Positions 26,669 to 34,771 of a DNA stretch of 64,000 nt are shown here, piece after piece; the first letter of the stretch is position 1, and every line of letters begins with the position of its first letter. The translations under genes were made by a program, and so were the position numbers. The stretch lies in the NCBI GenBank assembly GCA_903862935.1, contig CAIOZY010000025.1:1-64000 (forward strand), written 5' to 3'. This DNA comes from an uncultured Opitutaceae bacterium (lineage in GTDB: Bacteria; Verrucomicrobiota; Verrucomicrobiia; Opitutales; Opitutaceae). The notes beneath the pieces were generated by a model. The model did not search any database, had not been told where the DNA came from, and saw only the letters and a program-made list of their open reading frames with translations.

Positions 26669-26999
26669 AATGAGATTTTGCGCGCGAAACCCTTCTGCTG
26701 TCCGTAGGGTTAAGGTGCGATTACCTTAATCACGTACAACGGACTCGACTGTCGAGAAGTTTCTGAGTGAGTCCGCACGATAGAGCGGCAAAATCACATC
26801 TGACACACGCGTGTTCCACGCTGATCCGTTTATAGCCAAATTGCCTATATACGCTTAGGGCATAGGGCTCAGCAAACGGGCTGCTCTGCAGCAGAGGAAA
26901 ATGGCAGTTGACGCAGCCAGTCGTTTTGACGAGAGATGCGGTGCTCTACGGATTCTGTCGTGACGAACGCTGCGCGGAGCTCCAAGGAAAAGGCACGCT
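26669..26999. promoter_or_regulatory. Divergent promoter region MFS 1 / SDR 4
   Basis: A gene-free stretch of 331 bases between divergent genes. It contains a perfect inverted repeat at 26710-26729 and otherwise no recognised feature. Confidence 0.45.
26710..26729. promoter_or_regulatory. Perfect inverted repeat, putative operator
   Basis: TTAAGGT, 6 bp, ACCTTAA: a perfect 7-bp dyad, 42 bp upstream of the MFS start and in the divergent region shared with the SDR gene. It differs from the GAACATCGTTTC element, so it would be read by another regulator that is not identified in the window. Confidence 0.5.
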
Positions 27000-27794
27000 A
27001 TGATGAGTGACCGGTTCAAGAACAGGGTTTTCATTATCACAGGGGCCGGTGGCGGCATAGGGGGCGGTGTCGCTCGACGCCTCTCCCAAGAGGCCGCGTC
27101 GCTGGTCCTAGCAGACGTAAATGCGGACTCGCTACGTGCCCTGGCTGCTCAGATGCCGACGACCTCGGTAAGACCGGAGTTGTTGGTGCTCGACGCCCGC
27201 GATCCAGAGCTTGGGAAGCGGCTCGGTGATGCGGCAATCAGCAGATTTGGGCGCATCGACGGATTCGTGCCTCTTGCGGGGATTATCAAGATCAAACCAC
27301 TGCTTGAGCTAGACCCTCCACAGTGGGACCTGGTCATGGGGATAAATCTCCGCTCCGTATTCTTCAGCATTCAGGCCATCGGGAAGCTGATGATCGAACG
27401 GGGCTGGACCGGATCAATCATCGCGACATCGTCAATTTCAGGCTCGGGCCCCCGACCCGATCAAGCAGACTACGCTGCGAGCAAGGCAGCCATCAATCAC
27501 ATCACCAAGACGTTTGCTTTGGCATTCGCCCCACACGGAATCCGGGTAAATGCGATAAGCCCTGGGGTCATCGAGACTCCCATGTGGCAAGAAATCGACA
27601 ACACACGCAGCGCGATGTTGGGGGTAAAGCCGGGGGCTGTACTAAAGAAGTTCAGAGAGGAGATTCCGATGGGACGGGTTGGCACTCCGGACGACATTTC
27701 TGCAGTTGTTGCGTTTCTGCTTTCTGACGAATCCTCCTATATTACCGGCCAGATTGTCACGATTGACGGAGGCTTCCAGCTGAAGCACCCCTGA
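27000..27794 (+). CDS. SDR-family oxidoreductase (4)
   Basis: A 264-aa SDR. The cofactor motif is TGAGGGIGGG (from residue 15), the catalytic YAASKAA is present and the C-terminus has TIDGGF. The usual NNAG is replaced by PLAG in GFVPLAGI, a rarer variant. It is not in the HLKK paralogue group. The start is ATG 27000 (or the adjacent ATG 27003) with an AAGGAAAAGG stretch upstream. It is divergent from MFS 1 and likely co-regulated through the inverted repeat between them. It presumably oxidises or reduces the transported sugar acid. Confidence 0.82.
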   Translation: MMSDRFKNRVFIITGAGGGIGGGVARRLSQEAASLVLADVNADSLRALAAQMPTTSVRPELLVLDARDPELGKRLGDAAISRFGRIDGFVPLAGIIKIKPLLELDPPQWDLVMGINLRSVFFSIQAIGKLMIERGWTGSIIATSSISGSGPRPDQADYAASKAAINHITKTFALAFAPHGIRVNAISPGVIETPMWQEIDNTRSAMLGVKPGAVLKKFREEIPMGRVGTPDDISAVVAFLLSDESSYITGQIVTIDGGFQLKHP

Positions 27795-27991
27795 TCACGC
27801 TTTCGTGCGGAGATAGTTTCTCGGTTCTGTGGAAGAACAGACTGTGGCTCAACGGGCACCGCGGTAAGGATTTGCCCTGTATTCCCCGACGGCCGGGAGC
27901 AACGGCCCAGTGGGAACTAGGCGCCAGGTGGTCGCAACAATTCACGGCAACGGGGTCGCGAGAGACCCGCCGACGCGGGGATCAGCCCGTG

Positions 27992-28777
27992 CTATAACGT
28001 GTAACCAAACTTAGTGATCCAACCGAACGAGGCCTTGCTGTCAGGCCGAGGAACATATTCGAGGCCCACGTATCCCTGGTACCCTAGTGCGTCGATTTCT
28101 TTAAGGACAAACGGATAGTTAATCTCACCGGTGTCCGGCTGGTTTCGCCCCGGATTGTCAGCAACCTGGATATGCCCGATCTTGGGCATACTCTTGCGCA
28201 GTGTAGCCACGACTTCCCCCTCCTCCCGTTGAGCATGGTAAACGTCGTATTGGATCAGCACGTTGCCGGCCTGGACCTCCTCGATAAGCTTCAGAGCCTG
28301 TTCGGTCCGGTTTATAAAGAATCCTGGAATATCAAAATGATTGATTGGCTCGACAACTAGAGTCAGTCCATGCCGGTTCAATGCCTCCGCGGCGAACCTT
28401 ACGTTTTGGACCAGCGCGGCCCAGTGCTCTTCAACACTGTACTTTGGATTTCTCTTCCCCGCGAGGCAGTTAAGCCGGGGGACATTCAACTCTAATGCGT
28501 ATTCAATGGCGCGCGATACCCCGATACGAAACTCATCAATTCTCCCCGGGTTCGCAGCAATTCCGCGGTCACCTCCGGGCCAATCCCCACACGGCAGGTT
28601 GAACAGCACCTGCGTGAGACTATTCGCATCGAGTCGGGCTTTTAGCTCCTTCGCGCTGTACCCATAGGGGAGCAGGAACTCGACGAATCGAAACCCGGCC
28701 TCCCGCGCGAGCGCGAACCGATCAAGGAACGGCGCTTCTGTAAAAAGCATTGTGAGATTTGCAGCAAACTTTGGCAT
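27992..28777 (-). CDS. hyi: Hydroxypyruvate isomerase-like TIM-barrel protein
   Basis: A 261-aa xylose-isomerase-like TIM barrel, the fold of Hyi and OtnI. It begins MPKFAANLTMLFTEAPFLDR, typical of hydroxypyruvate isomerase. Catalytic Glu residues are seen in VVEPINHFD and GLEYVP, and GHIQVADNPGRNQPDTGEIN carries the conserved metal/substrate contacts. Hyi interconverts hydroxypyruvate and tartronate semialdehyde; OtnI acts on 2-oxo-tetronates. AAGGAG is 8 nt before ATG 28777. Together with the garR-like gene this suggests C3 (or C4) acid handling in the island. Confidence 0.82.
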   Translation of the reverse strand: MPKFAANLTMLFTEAPFLDRFALAREAGFRFVEFLLPYGYSAKELKARLDANSLTQVLFNLPCGDWPGGDRGIAANPGRIDEFRIGVSRAIEYALELNVPRLNCLAGKRNPKYSVEEHWAALVQNVRFAAEALNRHGLTLVVEPINHFDIPGFFINRTEQALKLIEEVQAGNVLIQYDVYHAQREEGEVVATLRKSMPKIGHIQVADNPGRNQPDTGEINYPFVLKEIDALGYQGYVGLEYVPRPDSKASFGWITKFGYTL

Positions 28778-29087
28778 TCGTTGGTCTCCTTTTTGCTATA
28801 GTCAATCGGCGTTGTCCCACAAAATGTCGCGGATTACAATGCCTAGAGCAGCAGTGGACATCCGACCCAACCAAATCGTGTATTTCCTCTCAGAGCGGAA
28901 GTGCCATTGAAAACATAGATACGCAGATAAGTTCTCTTACTACAATCCTTCGTGCAACATCCGCCCCGTTTAGGCCGCACCTTGGTCAACTCTAAGCCGT
29001 TTCAGGCAGCCCCAGATTTTGTAGGCCGCCCAGGCTATTGCCTTGGCAATCTCCCGAGTCCAGGCTCATTTCTGAGTCACGAATCTC
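28778..29087. other. Intergenic region, divergent hyi / SDR 5
   Basis: A 310-base gap. It should hold promoters for both genes. I found no palindrome or 12-bp element and no coding frame that I trust. Confidence 0.35.
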
Positions 29088-29861
29088 ATGGGCAAACTTC
29101 TTGGCAAGCGCGCCTTGGTAACCGCTGGGGCACAGGGTATTGGTCTCGGAATTAGCCGGATGCTGCTGGGGGCGGGCTGCGATGTCTTCGTTCACTACAA
29201 GACGAGCTCTGCTGGGGCGCTTTCTCTCGCAGAGGAGGCAAGCAGACTTGGCAGGCGCTGCTTCTACGCGCCGGCTGACCTCACCGATGCGGGCCAATGC
29301 GAGCGTATTGTTGCCTCGGCTGTTCAATTTCTAGGGGGCCTCGACATTCTCGTTAATAACGCGGGGTCACTCCTAACCCGGCGGCCGTTCTCCGAGGCCG
29401 ACGATGGTTATTGGGCAGACATCATGTCCCTTAACGTGGACAGCCTTCGAAGGGTAACGCGGGCCGCGCTTCCGCACCTGACCGCATCGGCTAAGGCCAA
29501 CGGTGGGGCAAGCATTGTGAACCTGTCCTCGATCTCGGCGCGCCTCGGAGGCAGCGCCGGAGCGGTGCCTTACTCCACCGCGAAGGGTGCGGTGCTCACG
29601 CTCACCCGGGGATTGGCGCGGGAGCTGGCGTCGGCTGGCATCAGGGTCAATGCCATCCTCCCCGGACTTGTGCTGGGCACGCGCCTCCATGAACAGCATA
29701 CGCCTCCCGAGGCACAGAGGGCTCCTTTGGCGAACATTCCGCTGGGCCGCGCCGGCACGATTGAGGACATTGGGCGAACCGCCGTCTTTCTCGCTTCCGA
29801 GTACGACGGATTCATCACCGGCGTTGGACTCGACGTCAGCGGAGGGGCCTGCTTCTCGTAG
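29088..29861 (+). CDS. SDR-family oxidoreductase (5)
   Basis: A 257-aa SDR with TAGAQGIGLG near residue 11, NNAG in LVNNAGSLLTRRPF, the catalytic YSTAKGA and VSGGACFS at the end. It resembles 3-ketoacyl-ACP/gluconate-dehydrogenase-type SDRs, and the substrate is unknown. The start is ATG 29088, with no good ribosome site. It is the only gene on the plus strand between two minus-strand genes, convergent with the MFS at 29967. Confidence 0.8.
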   Translation: MGKLLGKRALVTAGAQGIGLGISRMLLGAGCDVFVHYKTSSAGALSLAEEASRLGRRCFYAPADLTDAGQCERIVASAVQFLGGLDILVNNAGSLLTRRPFSEADDGYWADIMSLNVDSLRRVTRAALPHLTASAKANGGASIVNLSSISARLGGSAGAVPYSTAKGAVLTLTRGLARELASAGIRVNAILPGLVLGTRLHEQHTPPEAQRAPLANIPLGRAGTIEDIGRTAVFLASEYDGFITGVGLDVSGGACFS

Positions 29862-29966
29862 AAGATTCGTCCGCTGCGGGTCACGTCAGGCAAAAGCGCC
29901 CGTTACCGGAAACGTTGAGCATCATCGCTGCGTTGATCGCTCCGAATGCTGGCGCAGGTAGCAATC

Positions 29967-31301
29967 TTATGCGCCGATGGTTTTCGGTGCCTTCGGCAGC
30001 AGAAATGTCAGAGCAGCAGCAGTGAGCATTCCAATGCCCATAAGAACAAAGGGGATCGATACGCTGTGGTAGACGCTGACCAGCCAGCCGACACAATAGG
30101 GGCCGAAAAAACCGCCCAAACTTCCGACTGAATTCACGGTCCCGATCAGTGGCCCAAGATAGGCACGCGGAAATATCTCCGCGGGAATCGCGAAAAATGG
30201 CCCGAGGACGGCAAACGCGCCGGGTATGGCAAAGCACATAAAAGCGTATGAGATCCAAAAATACTCCCTGTAGATCACGCTCAAGATCAGACAGGCGCCG
30301 CTCAAGCTCAGGGCCACCGCGGCGTGCCCTCGCCTCTCCCGGGTTGCGTCTGAATGCCAGGAATTGAGTATCATCAGGACTGCGGTAATCAGGTAGGGGA
30401 TCGCGAACAGTATTCCGTATTCGAGGCCGGTAAATTCCCGATTTCTCAAGCTGCTGGTGAAGAAAGTCATGCAGCCGTACGCATCGGAGGAGTAGAGAAT
30501 GCAGATGGCGCTGAGGAGGAACACTTCTCGACGCAACAGGATCCGCCAGAACGGAACAGGCTCAATCGGTTCGAGTGAGGCCCCTTCTGCCGCAATCTCC
30601 TTTTCGATGTACCCGCGCTCTTCATCCGGGAGCCAGCGTGCATCTTTGGGCCTGTCAAAAATGAATAGCCACCATATCGGCAGGAGAAGAATGGCAAAAG
30701 CTCCTTCCGTGATCAGCGTGACGCGCCAGCCAAAGACGCCAAGGCACCACCCGGTTAATGGGGCTGTGGCAGCCACCGCCAAGGGTTGGCTGAGGCAGAC
30801 CAGAGCGGTGGCCCTCACCCGTTCGCCAGCCGGAAACCAATTCGAGAGCAGAACCATCACTGCGGGGAAGACACCGCTTTCCGCGAATCCCAAGAAGAAA
30901 CGCGCCACCGCGAGCTGACTGAAGGAGTGGACCATTCCGCAAGCCATGGCGCAAATTCCCCATGTCGCCAGGCAGAGGCTGATCAGCTTCTTTGCGCTCC
31001 AGCGCTGGGCAACATACCCCCCCGGCATCTGCAGAAGAATGTAACCCAGGAAGAATATTCCGGCTGCGGCTCCCTTCATCCTGTCGTCCATCGCCAGATC
31101 TCCCAGCATGGACGATATCCGGCGATCAAGAGCCAAGGAGACGTTGGTCCGATCCATGTACGAGATCGTGTACATGATCAGAGCAATCGGAATTATCCGA
31201 AACCAGCGGCGGCGGGGAATAGAAATGATCGGAGTTCTTGAACAGATTCCGAGTGCCAGTTCAAACCTTATGCTTCTCAATCGAAATGACTCCGTCGGCA
31301 A
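29967..31301 (-). CDS. MFS permease, anion:cation symporter family (copy 2)
   Basis: A 444-aa, 12-helix major facilitator of the ACS type that includes hexuronate, galactonate and glucarate permeases. The first helix region reads MYTISYMDRTNVSLAL, and the loop 2-3 is GGYVAQRWSAKK. The first ~28 residues (before PRRRWFR) are not typical and may be leader; no clear downstream start codon replaces ATG 31301. It probably exchanges a sugar-acid anion with H+ across the inner membrane. Confidence 0.85.
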   Translation of the reverse strand: MPTESFRLRSIRFELALGICSRTPIISIPRRRWFRIIPIALIMYTISYMDRTNVSLALDRRISSMLGDLAMDDRMKGAAAGIFFLGYILLQMPGGYVAQRWSAKKLISLCLATWGICAMACGMVHSFSQLAVARFFLGFAESGVFPAVMVLLSNWFPAGERVRATALVCLSQPLAVAATAPLTGWCLGVFGWRVTLITEGAFAILLLPIWWLFIFDRPKDARWLPDEERGYIEKEIAAEGASLEPIEPVPFWRILLRREVFLLSAICILYSSDAYGCMTFFTSSLRNREFTGLEYGILFAIPYLITAVLMILNSWHSDATRERRGHAAVALSLSGACLILSVIYREYFWISYAFMCFAIPGAFAVLGPFFAIPAEIFPRAYLGPLIGTVNSVGSLGGFFGPYCVGWLVSVYHSVSIPFVLMGIGMLTAAALTFLLPKAPKTIGA

Positions 31302-31823
31302 TCAGCGTGTCGATCTGCGGCTCGCCGGAGCCCAACTCGGTGAAGATTCTCCTTACGGTCTGGCCTTTTATCGGCAGGGGATGGTTTGTGCTACAGGAGC
31401 TGCTCTCATCTTTATGCAAAGATTGCCGGCTGGAGGCTTCCATCCTTGGGAATATCCACCATAGCAAACACGCGCAGCGGCTCCACCTGTGGGTGATTCG
31501 ACACCTCGTCTTGTGCTCTCACGCCCGCCAGCCATAACTCTAGGACAAACACTATTTCCGATCAAAGGGAACCATTCCAGACACGTCCAAGCTAAAGAAT
31601 CCGAAGGCAATCTCCTCCCCGCAGCCAGCCGCAGCATGCGGCTCCAAGAACAGTCCCCCACCCCACCAACCCGGGTAATGCAACGCACCAAGGCCAGCCG
31701 CATCGCCGTCATTGCCCGGTCAGCCCGGTCGGCGAGTTCGGTCAGCTGAGTACCGCAAACATCAGGCAGGGGGCATCAACCGTTCGTCTGGCCGGACCCG
31801 CGTGGGAGCGTTATTGAAGCCGC
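31302..31823. other. 520-base gap with one gene remnant
   Basis: There is no intact gene between the MFS and the solute-binding-like gene. A coding-like tail at 31412-31552 is listed separately. The rest is unrecognised and carries multiple stops in all frames I read. Confidence 0.4.
31412..31552 (-). pseudogene. Short coding-like fragment, probable gene remnant
   Basis: A 46-codon minus-strand frame (first usable codon GTG) containing LWLAGVRAQDEV and AMVDIPKDGSLQPAIFA, closed by TAA at 31412-31414. An in-frame TGA lies just upstream. It reads like the C-terminus of a larger protein whose 5' part is lost. The family is not recognised. It could alternatively be a very small gene, but there is no ribosome site. 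Confidence 0.35.
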
Positions 31824-33032
31824 TCAGCGGGCCGGATAGGACCGAAATAGAGCGTTCAGCTGAGAAAGAGCCTCCTTGGGGGCCAGCTTGCCCTGCAGCG
31901 CACCGACTATCGGGATTGGAGCCTTGGTCTGAAAATCGATATAGTGATCGAAGCGAGCTCGCAGATAGGCGGCATCGAGGGTGCCCAAGGTGTCTTGGAA
32001 GAAGTGGCGTGTTTGCCGGTTGTTCTCGGGATCGAGCCACGCCGCGCGGTGGCCGGGCTGCCCACCAGCCTGGGTGAAAAGCCCAATTTGGACGTCCTGC
32101 GATGCACAGAATTGCGCGTATTCGACCGCCACCGCTCGCTGTTTTGTTTGCGCGGAAATGGCCAGACCTGTCCCTCCCAGCGTGGACGTCAACCGCTTCC
32201 CGTTACGCGACACCAGGCCACCGAAGCGCAGGACTTTCCTGCTATAGCCCGGGCGCGCGTAGTTCGAGTATCCGTACGCCATGGGACAGTAGGCCACCTT
32301 GTCCTGTAGCGTCAGGAGTTCCCACGACTGGATCGGATTGCGCGAGAAACCAGCGGGATCGCAGGCATCGGCAAGCTCCTTCAGGGACAAGAGGGAGCGC
32401 ACACCGACCTCCTCAGACACCACGCGCTCTTTGTCCGGCCCAAACGGAGTTTCGCCCTCGTTGATGCAGAAAGTGTAAAAGTACATCAGGCAGTCCACGG
32501 GCCAGCCGCAGAAAGCCACCATGCCTCGCTTTGCCAAGTGCAGCAGTTCCTCCCATGTCTGGGGCACCTGCTCTCCGGCCCTTTCGAGCAGATCTTCGCG
32601 CCATCCGGCGATGGGCGTCGCAGCGTCAATCGCCAATGCCCACTGTTTGCCATCCATCTGGTAGGAGACATGGGACTTGCCCACCGAGTTGCCGGCCTGA
32701 TCGGCCAGGAATTCAGCCGGAAGGTGATCGCTGAGTGGAAGGAACAGGCCATGTGCTGCAGCCTCGCCTGTTGAGGGATGGTCGATGACCAGTAGGTCGA
32801 AACGCTTCGATAGATCGGCGATGCTCTCGTCAGCAAAGGCCTGCAGGGAGCGTTTCTCCCATATGATTTCGATCTCTGGATGCAGCTCATGATACCGTTG
32901 AGCGGTCGCCTGCATCGGCAGCAGGCCGCGTGTATGGTTCCAAGTAATGCCACGGAGGGTGATGTGCACAGTTAGAGGCTTGTTCGGATTGGACTCAAAA
33001 GTTAGCAATATTCTTTCGGAAATCGAAAACAT
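31824..33032 (-). CDS. Solute-binding-protein-like protein without signal peptide
   Basis: A 402-aa protein of the family-1 extracellular solute-binding fold (sugar ABC type). Typical elements are LRGITWNHTRGLLPMQATA, HPEIEIIWEKRSLQAFAD and the C-terminal WLDPENN/GKLAPKEALSQLN region. There is no signal peptide or lipobox, and no ABC permease or ATPase lies nearby, so it is likely cytoplasmic. It may be a ligand sensor or enzyme partner rather than a transporter component. The start is uncertain: ATG 33032 or a GTG at 32969 that begins just before the conserved block; neither has a good ribosome site. Confidence 0.72.
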   Translation of the reverse strand: MFSISERILLTFESNPNKPLTVHITLRGITWNHTRGLLPMQATAQRYHELHPEIEIIWEKRSLQAFADESIADLSKRFDLLVIDHPSTGEAAAHGLFLPLSDHLPAEFLADQAGNSVGKSHVSYQMDGKQWALAIDAATPIAGWREDLLERAGEQVPQTWEELLHLAKRGMVAFCGWPVDCLMYFYTFCINEGETPFGPDKERVVSEEVGVRSLLSLKELADACDPAGFSRNPIQSWELLTLQDKVAYCPMAYGYSNYARPGYSRKVLRFGGLVSRNGKRLTSTLGGTGLAISAQTKQRAVAVEYAQFCASQDVQIGLFTQAGGQPGHRAAWLDPENNRQTRHFFQDTLGTLDAAYLRARFDHYIDFQTKAPIPIVGALQGKLAPKEALSQLNALFRSYPAR

Positions 33033-33127
33033 GCGATCGGGCCTGCGGCATACGTGTCAAGATCGCGAGTACAGTTCTCCATTGCGGCTGCACAGGCTGC
33101 AAGGGTTCATTTTCCCCAACATTGGCA

Positions 33128-33617
33128 TTATTTGAAGCTGCTGCATCTCAATTCTCCATCCTCCCCCAGCCCCCACGCGAGCTCAGCCGCTAGGAGCTCC
33201 GCTCGGCGTTGCGCGCCCATGATGTGGAGGCTTGCTTCCCGGACGGGCCTTAGCTCTCCAAATGCGGCAAAGGGGTTCATCTGATGCCTCGTCCGAGAGA
33301 CCACCCCAAAGACTAGGCCGAAAATTTCCGGTTAGACGTATCAACTGTGGCGAAGGTGTGGCACACATGTCGCTCATCCTGCCATGGCTACGCGTCAAGT
33401 GCTCCAACTCGATGCTCGGGTAGTCGACCCCAGAGCAGGTCACGATCCCGATCAGGCCGGGTCGTCCGTGAAAGATCTCCAGGTCTCTGAAGTTAGGAGC
33501 CCTGTCAGAACGTTTCGCCTTGAGAATTTTGGCGATTCTTGGGAATGAGCCGACCAATCCCATAGGCGGATGCCCAGTGGCCATCCCACCGGAATATCTC
33601 AGGAGAGCGCCGCTCAC
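33128..33617 (-). pseudogene. Probable frameshifted gene remnant
   Basis: Two minus-strand segments with coding-like codon use lie head to tail in different frames. The first (about 33380-33560) reads RDLEIFHGRPGLIGIVTC followed by GVDYPSIELEHLTRSHG. The second (33128 to about 33320) contains NPFAAFGELRPVREASLH and GAQRRAELLAAELAWGLG, then TAA at 33128. A shift near 33,330 separates them. The second segment also forms a stand-alone 50-codon frame (ATG 33280) with GAGG 6 nt upstream, so a small protein is an alternative. The family is not recognised. It precedes the solute-binding-like gene. Confidence 0.4.
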
Positions 33618-33665
33618 GAACGTCTTGCCTCGACGGCGCTACGTGGCGATGGTATGGCCTCAATT

Positions 33666-34412
33666 ATGGCCGAGCGACTTTCCAATAAAATTGCCGTGGT
33701 CACCGCAGCCGCTAGCGGGATCGGGTTAGCATGCGCGGAGATGTTCGCCCGCGAGGGAGCCCGCGTGATCGCAACCGACATTGACGCAGACAGGCTCTCC
33801 CGAGTCAAAGGGGTCGAGCCACACCGCCTGGACGTCACTGACCCGGCCGCGATCGAGGCGTTCTGCCGCGATACGGGCCGGATTGACGTGCTTTTTAATT
33901 GCGCAGGCTTCGTCCACCACGGGACGATTCTCGACTGCTCCGAGTCCGACTGGGCATTCAGCTTCGACCTGAACGTGCGCTCCATGTACCGAATGATACG
34001 CGGGTTTCTCCCGGGGATGATCGCGGGCGGGGGAGGGTCGATCATCAACATCTCCTCGGGTGCCTCGAGCGTGAAGGGTGTTCCGAACCGCTTCGTCTAC
34101 GGCGCGACCAAAGCCGCGGTGATTGGGCTCACCAAATCGGTGGCCGTCGACTTCATCCGTAAGGGAATTCGATGCAACGCGATCTGTCCAGCGACCGTGG
34201 AATCGCAGTCCCTTGAGGAGCGCATCCGCACCCAGGCCCGCGTGAGCGGTCGGTCGTTTGCTGAGGTCCAGGCTGACTTCGTTGCCCGCCAGCCCATGGG
34301 CCGGATCGGAAAGCCCGATGAGATCGCCTACCTGGCGACTTACCTGGCTTCGGATGAGTCCTCCTTCACGACCGGGCAGGCCCACCTGATCGACGGCGGC
34401 TGGGCCCTATAG
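33666..34412 (+). CDS. SDR oxidoreductase, 2-keto-3-deoxy-L-fuconate dehydrogenase/DHRS6-like
   Basis: A 248-aa SDR closely resembling the DHRS6/2-keto-3-deoxy-fuconate 4-dehydrogenase group. It shows NCAGFVHHGTILDCSESDW, FDLNVRSMYRMIRGFLPGM, SSGASSVKGVPNRFVYGATK (catalytic Tyr/Lys) and IRCNAICPATVESQSLEER. The cofactor loop is TAAASGIG, the variant usual for that group. It would oxidise a 2-keto-3-deoxy sugar acid at C4 in the cytosol before retro-aldol cleavage. The start is ATG 33666 (MAERLSNKIA); ATG 33654 adds four residues and is equally possible. Confidence 0.82.
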   Translation: MAERLSNKIAVVTAAASGIGLACAEMFAREGARVIATDIDADRLSRVKGVEPHRLDVTDPAAIEAFCRDTGRIDVLFNCAGFVHHGTILDCSESDWAFSFDLNVRSMYRMIRGFLPGMIAGGGGSIINISSGASSVKGVPNRFVYGATKAAVIGLTKSVAVDFIRKGIRCNAICPATVESQSLEERIRTQARVSGRSFAEVQADFVARQPMGRIGKPDEIAYLATYLASDESSFTTGQAHLIDGGWAL

Positions 34413-34771
34413 AGGCCTCTGTTCAATTGAGACGGCGCGGTCGCGCAGCCCGTGCACGCAAGTATGGCTTGTGGGTGCCTCTACCGCCGCAGACAAACTC
34501 AATGCTCTGCTCGATGACGGCCTGCTTCTCGGCAGCGCCCGGCGCGGCTTTTTCGCGCGTTGACAGTCGGCATGGCGCGCGCCGTGCCCAGCGAGGTTTA
34601 CCTGGGCGTTCCGCTGTCTTACCGGGCGCGCCCAACAGAGTGTAGTCGTCTCAACTCCTCAAAGTCTGGAGAGCAGGCCCTCCCGAGGTTCAAGACCGGC
34701 CAATCGGCTTGAAAGGAAGATCGGGTTCTGGCCAGCTTCATTGGAGCCGTCCAACCCACACGGCGCCTATC
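34413..34771. other. Gap upstream of the TPR protein gene
   Basis: A 359-base stretch. A 70-codon minus-strand frame (34423-34635) has some coding character but no recognisable motif and is not called. No operator or RNA is seen. Confidence 0.35.

Noticed and set aside
26685-26700. GCGCGAAACCCTTCTG as a further copy of the 12-bp element
   Set aside because: Only the first half matches; too weak to count.
28992-29327. Minus-strand frame ending NSLGGLQNLGLPETA
   Set aside because: It overlaps the SDR at 29088 antisense and has no recognisable family or ribosome site.
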